DNA from: Gremmenia infestans | Lineage: Eukaryota; Ascomycota; Leotiomycetes; Helotiales; Hamatocanthoscyphaceae | Direction: 5' to 3' | Assembly (NCBI GenBank): GCA_032629725.1 | Contig: JAFEVB010000020.1 | Coordinates: 704,501 to 768,500, forward strand | Length of the DNA stretch: 64,000 bases | Part shown: positions 58,065 through 64,000 of the stretch, in pieces | How the letters are laid out: the number at the start of each line of letters is the position of its first letter | Numbering within the stretch: the stretch's first letter is position 1 | Translations under genes and position numbers: made by a program | The notes under the pieces: model-generated | The model's database searches: none | What the model was told of the DNA's origin: nothing | Seen by the model: the letters and a program-made list of their open reading frames with translations, nothing else

Positions 58065-60445
58065 ATGTCTCTAGATCCACGCGATTCCCGCACAAGAGGC
58101 CGGTCCAAGAGTCCGGGCCGTCGCGATGCCTCGCGTAGTAGAGGTGGTGGTGGTGGGGAAGAGAGGGAGCACTCGCGGGTCAGGGCGCCGAGTCCGCCTT
58201 CGAGTCGGTATGAGGAACGGGAGACTACGATTACTCGGGGAGGGAGGGAGAGGGAGCCGGACATTGTGACCGCTGAGCCTAGAGGGTTGGCGTATGGTGC
58301 AGCGTCGCAATATCGAGATCACTCCCCCGCACCTGGTGCGCGCGAACGCGAACGTGAACGTGAACGCGATCCGTATGCGGTGCCTGGTGGATTCAAGGAG
58401 GAGGAGCGACGCGATGTTAGGTACAATGACAGCAGAGGGGGGAGGGAGAAGGAATATTACAAGGAGAATACTTATTCGAGGGAGGAGGTGTATAAGGATG
58501 AGTATGGACGGCCTACGAGCCCGCCTTCGAGGGAGAGATATGAGTATGAAAGGGAGCGCGAGAGGGCGCGCGAGAAAGAAAAGGAGAGGGATCCGAGACG
58601 CTACGAGGATCAACATGCTAGACAGAGGGGCGGCTCGTTCAATGTCCAGGCGGGGCATTCGAATATCTCTGGTGGCATCAGTATCGGACATGATAAACAT
58701 GGAAGGTCGCCATACGAGCAATCTACTTCTCCTCCTCATGGCCCTCCTCCTGGTCCTTCCTATATACCACCTTATGCAGCGTCGCCGCCCTCAAAGATGT
58801 CCTCGTATGCAGAGCCGAAGAAGTGGGAGTATGCGCAGCCAGATGAGAACATCACGTATTCGAGGCAAGATAAAACGTATGGGGCTCGTCCTGCCAGTCC
58901 TCCGCAACAATACAACTCGAGGGACTCGAAATCGCAACCTCGTCGTGATCGTGAACGCCATGGTAGCGATGCGCTGGCCTATGGAGCGGATTCTTCTGCG
59001 AGGTCTTCTAAGTCGCAGATTGTTACTGTTGAGCCTGGAGCACGATATCGTCGAGATGTTTCACCGAATCCTGGACTGGCTCCTAGGATGCATTCACTTT
59101 CCGTATCGAACGGAAATCATGGTGGAGCTTCAATGAGTCTAGCAAATGCGCCCGGGTCACCATTACTCGAAGCATACCACGGCACATACCAATCAATCTC
59201 GCCCATGCCATCACCACTCCTCATAGCCTCCCACTCACACTCCGATGTCAACTTGATAGAACCGCTCTCCCCATACGCTTCCGACGATGACCGAAGAGGA
59301 GGTAAGAAAGGCAGACGAACAGCACGCTTCCACGACCCAGAAGAGGAAGCAACCATCTTAGCCAAAGCTCTAAAAGGCGAAAAGCGCCACCCAGACACCC
59401 AGCCCCTCATCGAAATCCTTCCCGGTCTTACACACGAACAAGTGCTCGATCTGCGGGTGGAATATAAAAGGATCGTCAAAACGGGTTCGGAGAAAAAGGG
59501 CGTCAATATTGCTAAGCACATTAAGATGCGTTTGAAAGAAGAAGATTCCTCGCTCATGAAAGCTTGTTATGCTTGCGCGTTGGGGAAGTGGGAAAGTGAG
59601 GCTTATTGGGCGAATTTCTGGTACCAGGGCGAGAAATCACGACGCGAGCTATTGATTGAATCCCTAATGGGGCGTACGAACCGCGAGATCAGGCAGATCA
59701 AAGACGGGTTCTCGGACAAGAAGTACAGCGATAGTCTAGTCAAGTGCATGAAGACCGAGCTCAAGGAAGACAAGTTCAAGAAAGCCGTTCTGTTAGTTCT
59801 TGATGAGAGAAAGATGGAGGAGCGGCCGGGGAATGGAATCGATCGGGATTTGCTGGAGGATGATGTGCGGGATTTGTACAAGGCGGTTAGGAGTGAGAAG
59901 GGGGGCGAGAGCGCAATGATTGGTATTATTGTTGTGAGGAGTGATTCCCATTTGAAAGAGGTGCTCAGGGCGTATGAGAGTACATACCGAGCGAACTTTG
60001 CAAGGGAGATGTTAAAGAAGAGTGGCAATTTGGTTGTATGTCAACCCTCCCCTCCTGTCATTTCCTTGAATTCAAAGCAAAACTGACTTTGGATATCCAA
60101 CAGGGCGAACTCCTAGCACACATCCTCAACGGCGTAATCAACAAGCCGGTCCGCGACGCCCTGCTCGTGCACCACGCGCTCTCTCTCTCCAAATCAGACA
60201 GCATCCGAACCGAGCTCCTTATCTCGCGTCTCGTGCGCTACCATTGGGACCGTCCGCACATGGAGGCCGTGAAGAGGGAGTACAGGAATCGCTACGGCGT
60301 TGAGATGCAGAAGGCTGTCGCCGAGGGCACGCGCAGTGATTGGGGACGCTTTTGTGAGATGCTGTGTGTGAGACGCATGGGTGATGAGGTTAGGGAGGTT
60401 ACGAGGGTCGATGAGTATTCCGAGAGGAGGATTGAGAGGCATTGA
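58065..60445 (+). CDS. Annexin family protein with long low-complexity N terminus
   Basis: Two exons, 58065-60035 and 60104-60445, joining in phase after GNLV; 770 residues. Residues 1-430 are disordered: RS/RE/RERERE-rich, with Pro/Ser/Tyr repeats. The annexin core covers about 450-765 with four recognisable repeats (LTHEQVLDLRVEYKRI; LLIESLMGRTNREIRQI; DVRDLYKAVRSEKG; LVRYHWDRPHMEAVKREY). The G-x-G-T type II calcium loops normal for annexins are missing in all four, so calcium-dependent membrane binding may be reduced or absent. It matches the long fungal annexin class that departs from vertebrate annexins. The membrane role is inferred from the fold only. Confidence 0.9.
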
Positions 60446-61162
60446 TGGGAGTTTGAATGGGTCATTGCGAGAGGGATCGTTCATTGTACGCCTTTGTTTA
60501 GTAGTATTGGGTATGCGGTGGGTGGATGGATGGATGGATGATCTTATGAGTATTTTTCTTGGCCCGTAGGGAAGACTGATATGTCTGGGCTTCCTTGCCT
60601 GCTGAATTTACGGACCGACTATTATATTAGTCAGACCATATCGTTGCAATCTTTATGATCGAATTAATATCCCTTTGTTTTAGCTCTTGAAATGGAGGAT
60701 GTCTGTTTATCAAGTGATTCGTTGGGTCGCCCACTTTAAAGTGCTAGCTAGCCAGCTTTGTTTATTCACGTTCGCTCGTCAATAACATATATACCCCAAT
60801 TAAATCACTGCCAGTGTTTTTGTCATAGGTACCTGGGTAGTGCCTTAGAACATTTTCAATGGATGAGCGATTTGCTCTTCCTGCAGAGCGAAAGGGCGGG
60901 TGCAGCATCGATTCACGCAACACACCAGGCTTATAATGTGAATAACCCTTATGCACCTGCATCTATGTTCGAATGCCTCTAGTCTGCCTATAAATATTCT
61001 ATATCAATTTTGCATTTTACAAACCATCTCTGGAGTCGACTTCTCAACTGGCGAAGTTCATGAATACCTACGCTATCGACCTCAAGTCTTTATCGGTGAT
61101 CACCATCACATTCTCACGCAAAGCCTTTCCCGACCTCGTCATTCTCTTGACCACCATACAAG
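60446..61162. other. Spacer with (GGAT)n
   Basis: No supported gene. A short (GGAT)n tract lies at 60522-60541. Confidence 0.5.
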
Positions 61163-62166
61163 ATGGCCGGCATCCAAGGAGGGATAAAGCCTCTACCCTG
61201 TAGAGAAGATCCAAGTGCTCTGTCGTCCAACGTAGCTCTCTCTCAAGTCCCAGCGAGTGGCGAACAGGCTCGTAGGATTCCATCAATCTGCGTAATATTG
61301 GCAGCTAAATTAGCTAACATGGCTTGTAGCTTCTTTGCGCACAGTCACTTGCTTTGCATCCCTGCCAATAGAGCTGAGGTTGACCATTTGGTCCTTGAGC
61401 ATCCCATCAAGCCGAGTCGTTGAGTTTGCATATAAAACTGGACATCCCAATTTTTATTGGCTGCCTCTTCGAGTGCCTGACCAGCTTAGCACCTTCCACC
61501 ATCTCAACTGTGAAGACCAATGGATGAAATTCAAGGAGACTCTAGTCCCACGCGGTGCCCTCGATACTCCTCTGCTCCAGGTCAACCAAGATTCTCGAAC
61601 CTTTGCATTGCAAACCTACCAACTCACGCAGTTTCCCGAGTTCGACAACCCGTTCTACTTCAACCGCTCTTCGGACTTCGCCCTCCGCCCTCATATACAA
61701 CATGAGAGCATTGCGAAACTTCTGCTCGAGCAGTAGCGATCAATATGCCATCCGAGGATCCCTTTGTTTTCTAGCCGTGCGACCTTTCTTCACTGCAACG
61801 TACGATATCATATCCTATCCTGATGGCACCAGCGATGTCAACAACTATGCGTTCCACTACGTATTGGAAGAGGTTATCGAGACATTGTGTTTGGTAGTGA
61901 AGAAGATTGGAACGCTGCGGGAACTCGTCGTGTTTGGTAGAGCAAAAGAGGCTCCCGAGGAGGATGTCGCTGCAATGTTGTACTCGAGACTAGAGGCTGT
62001 GCTTTTGGAGGACACGGTGGCACGAGAAGCGAATCTGGATGATTTGGAGAGCGAAACGGGGGTCTTATCTTGGGAGACACCCAAGATTACTCAGCCGCCT
62101 CTTTACGCTGATATGTGTATTTCTGATGGTCTGAGGGGTCCACTCGAGGATATAATTAGTAAGTGA
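61163..62166 (+). pseudogene. 2EXR-family protein, frame broken
   Basis: Exon 1 at 61163-61271 and exon 2 from 61330 join in phase. They give the 2EXR signature FASLPIELRLTIWSLSIPSSR VV (split here by one space), then VPDQLSTFHH and LLQVNQDSRTFALQTYQL, typical of this fungal family of unknown function. The frame stops at TAG 61734-61736 (171 codons). A second frame, open to 62166, continues with FFTATYDIISYPDG, VVKKIGTLRELVVFG and an acidic tail, which looks like the rest of the same protein. A +1 shift or an unusual intron between about 61650 and 61740 is needed to connect them; I found no convincing splice pair. It is therefore either a recent pseudogene or a split gene. Confidence 0.62.
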
Positions 62167-63119
62167 GCGGGCTTCTGGTGGATGGTTAAACTAGGTTGAG
62201 CTGAGCGGGATATTGAAAGTCGTCTGTAATGGATGCCACTTTTGATGCCCTGCTCCTAGGGAATTAATGAGTTAGAGCTCGGAAGATGTATCTGCATCCA
62301 CTCCAGCAACTTTAGACAAGCTAGCTTTCTTGACAAGTTCGCTCAAGTGTGAAAAGATGTGCAAGTCTCCCGGGTCTCCAGAAACTTCCCCAACGCTACC
62401 CATTCAGATCCTGGGAAACACATTTATTTATTCGTCAACGACACAAGTATTTCAAGTCAGCCATGTATCGACATATAACATCTACCTCACCCAGCCATGT
62501 TCTTGCGAAATGTAACTCTTAGCTATCGTCGCCACCTCAATTTCCCATTTACAAGGTCAAGGCAGCTCATTCACCTACTTTCTTCGTCTCTCGAAAGGAT
62601 TGCAGCCCGCAATTATAACTATTGGATCCTTGGAGTATTTCCTTTTTCCTATCCGGACGGATTAAAGGCTTTTGTTCCTCTTTCACCATCCTGGGTGGTT
62701 TGAAACTCTTTGAAGCTTCTTGTAGCGAAAATCTGCGATGCAATGAAGTAGATAGGGTCTTTACGAAGCCTTACCGTTGTTTAGCTTCGGTGTTTGTTAG
62801 GACTCTTTGCGGAGGCGAAAGTTCAACTGGGAGCAAGGCTAGAGCAACAATCTTCGTGGAGAGGTCCCCGCCACAAAGCAGATCTCGCCGACATGGATTC
62901 TGAAATCTTAGAGGAAGGGTTTCATAAAATGGCAGATCCGGATCAGTCTTTTACTTTAATTTTGTACTAGAACGGCGGCAAACTTTCTACGAGAGACGCT
63001 ACTCTAAAAAGTTCCAGCCGTTGCTTTCTTACTGCGACTCATGGGAGGATCAAGAATTGTATGAAGATGGCATTATGAGCTTTGACACACAACTTCATGT
63101 TAGCCACGCAGCATATTGA
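62167..63119 (+). pseudogene. Possible decayed 2EXR relative
   Basis: Pieces of protein-like sequence in several frames resemble the latter half of the upstream 2EXR gene: FLRNVTLSYRRH near 62.5 kb, IGSLRSLTVV near 62.76 kb (compare KIGTLRELVVFG), and ERRQTFYERRYSKKF near 62.98 kb, ending at TGA 63117-63119. Stops and frame changes separate them. I read this as a relic of a tandem copy, with low certainty. Confidence 0.33.
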
Positions 63120-63120
63120 T

Positions 63121-64000
63121 TTAGAAGATCCATCCCACCAGGTCCTCTCTTTGCCTCTCTAGACTTGCTGCGCCACTAGAATTGGCACCTACTGCGCCAT
63201 CCAAACTACCTGCAGTCCATTCAGTTTCGATATTCTGTCCGAAACCATCAGAGTTATTGTGGACTACTAGCATAGCACCTTCTCCTAATTTTGGAATACG
63301 ATCTCCAGCTTTTCCTAAATCATATTCTCCGCCTTTACCCAGAAATACGTCTTCTTTGCTGCACACTTGCATATGAGATTGTTTTTCCAGTGCCTTTTTG
63401 AGTAGTTTCAAGGCCGGCTTGTCCTCATAGTCGTTGAATCCAAACACTCTCATGTTCTTGAATTTGTTTTCCTGGGAGACGAGTTTCAATGCCATGATAA
63501 GAAGCCGGTTTAAAATGGTTGCTCCCATTTTTCGCGCAAATATGGATGGGGGGTCGTAAGTGTATACATAGCCCTGTGGGCACATGCTTTCGAGCGCAGA
63601 AATTTCGTTGCGTACTTGGTGTATAGTTGTGTTGAGGAGCAGTTCTAACGAGACGATTTGGTTGCAAGGAAGTTCTGTGAATCTTGTGGAGATCGTTTTT
63701 TCAAGGCTTGTAAGCAAATGGGACTCTGGAGCTGTTATCAGACCCTCGAGGTATGTGATACTGTCTTGAACCGACAAGCAAAACTTCTGATCAATCTTGT
63801 TTCTCGCAGGCAGCAAATGGTCCTTTGTCAAGTGATACACCATATGTCTGCGCAGCAGGCCATCGTAATCATTTCTCAGCCCATCATCTTGTTTCTCATC
63901 TCTCGTTATAATCTCCAAATCAGCATTCTCAAGCAGGTCCTTTCCATGTACTTCTTCCCCACGCAATCTCGCGACCTCCAACATAACATCCCGCCCCTCG
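63121..64000 (-). CDS. Hypothetical protein, 5' end outside the window
   Basis: The frame ends at 63121 and is open to the right edge of the window; the first Met visible is at 63984 (287 codons), but the true start may lie beyond. I do not recognise the family. The C-terminal half has an alpha/beta look: RVFGFNDYEDKPALKLLKKAL, then QVCSKEDVFLGKGGEYDLGK and GAMLVVHNNSDGFGQN. The first half is helical and charged. Ends 2 bp from the relic on the other strand. Confidence 0.72.
   Translation of the reverse strand, partial: EGRDVMLEVARLRGEEVHGKDLLENADLEIITRDEKQDDGLRNDYDGLLRRHMVYHLTKDHLLPARNKIDQKFCLSVQDSITYLEGLITAPESHLLTSLEKTISTRFTELPCNQIVSLELLLNTTIHQVRNEISALESMCPQGYVYTYDPPSIFARKMGATILNRLLIMALKLVSQENKFKNMRVFGFNDYEDKPALKLLKKALEKQSHMQVCSKEDVFLGKGGEYDLGKAGDRIPKLGEGAMLVVHNNSDGFGQNIETEWTAGSLDGAVGANSSGAASLERQREDLVGWIF

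Noticed and set aside
58071..58739. 222-codon frame on the minus strand
   Set aside because: Antisense of the Arg/Glu-rich repeat of the annexin gene; low complexity only.

Overview
The window is nuclear DNA of a filamentous ascomycete. Its genes carry short GT-AG introns (about 45-85 nt) and belong to families typical of Pezizomycotina: HET-type proteins, Zn2Cys6 and bZIP regulators, a CFEM/GPI protein, a glyoxal oxidase with chitin-binding modules, and a fungal annexin. Family content and AT-rich, microsatellite-rich spacers would fit a leotiomycete (Sclerotiniaceae-like), but that placement is inference. Gene models were built by hand: every splice pair given was checked for reading phase, and none has been checked against transcripts.

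Layout. 1-3.1 kb has no confident gene. 3.2-4.8 kb holds an aromatic amino-acid decarboxylase (minus). 5.8-9.1 kb is an incompatibility-type locus: a HET protein lacking its HET domain, then a broken gene with a HeLo-like (STAND N-terminal) start; the two share a diverged 3' module that begins at a splice donor. 9.5-10.4 kb is YKT6 (plus). From 34.0 down to 10.7 kb all seven genes are on the minus strand: CCCH zinc finger, Zn2Cys6 regulator, RBR ubiquitin ligase, two related bZIP factors, cytochrome b2 and a Rab GTPase. Large low-complexity spacers separate them. 36.2-43.0 kb has a GPI wall protein (plus), an SLC33-type acetyl-CoA transporter (minus) and CENP-O/Mcm21 (plus) sharing a divergent promoter with the transporter. 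44.1-50.7 kb has an F-box-like protein, a secreted PAF-acetylhydrolase-like esterase, a short-chain dehydrogenase and a CFEM protein. 52.4-60.4 kb has an intron-containing tRNA-Gly(CCC), YAE1, the chitin-binding glyoxal oxidase and a long annexin. 61.2-63.1 kb has a 2EXR-family gene with a frame break and a probable decayed relative; the window ends inside an unrecognised gene.

Most genes are independent housekeeping functions: membrane trafficking (YKT6, Rab, annexin), ubiquitination, kinetochore, Fe-S/ribosome assembly (Yae1) and lactate oxidation. Accessory content lies in the HET/HeLo block, the 2EXR block and the secreted proteins. I see no secondary-metabolite cluster, transposon or CRISPR-like array. 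The points most worth checking are the chimeric HET/HeLo 3' exon, two open frames each cut by one TAG codon followed by GAA, two probable GC-AG introns, a dehydrogenase with His at the catalytic Tyr position, and a dense set of pentanucleotide microsatellites around the RBR gene.
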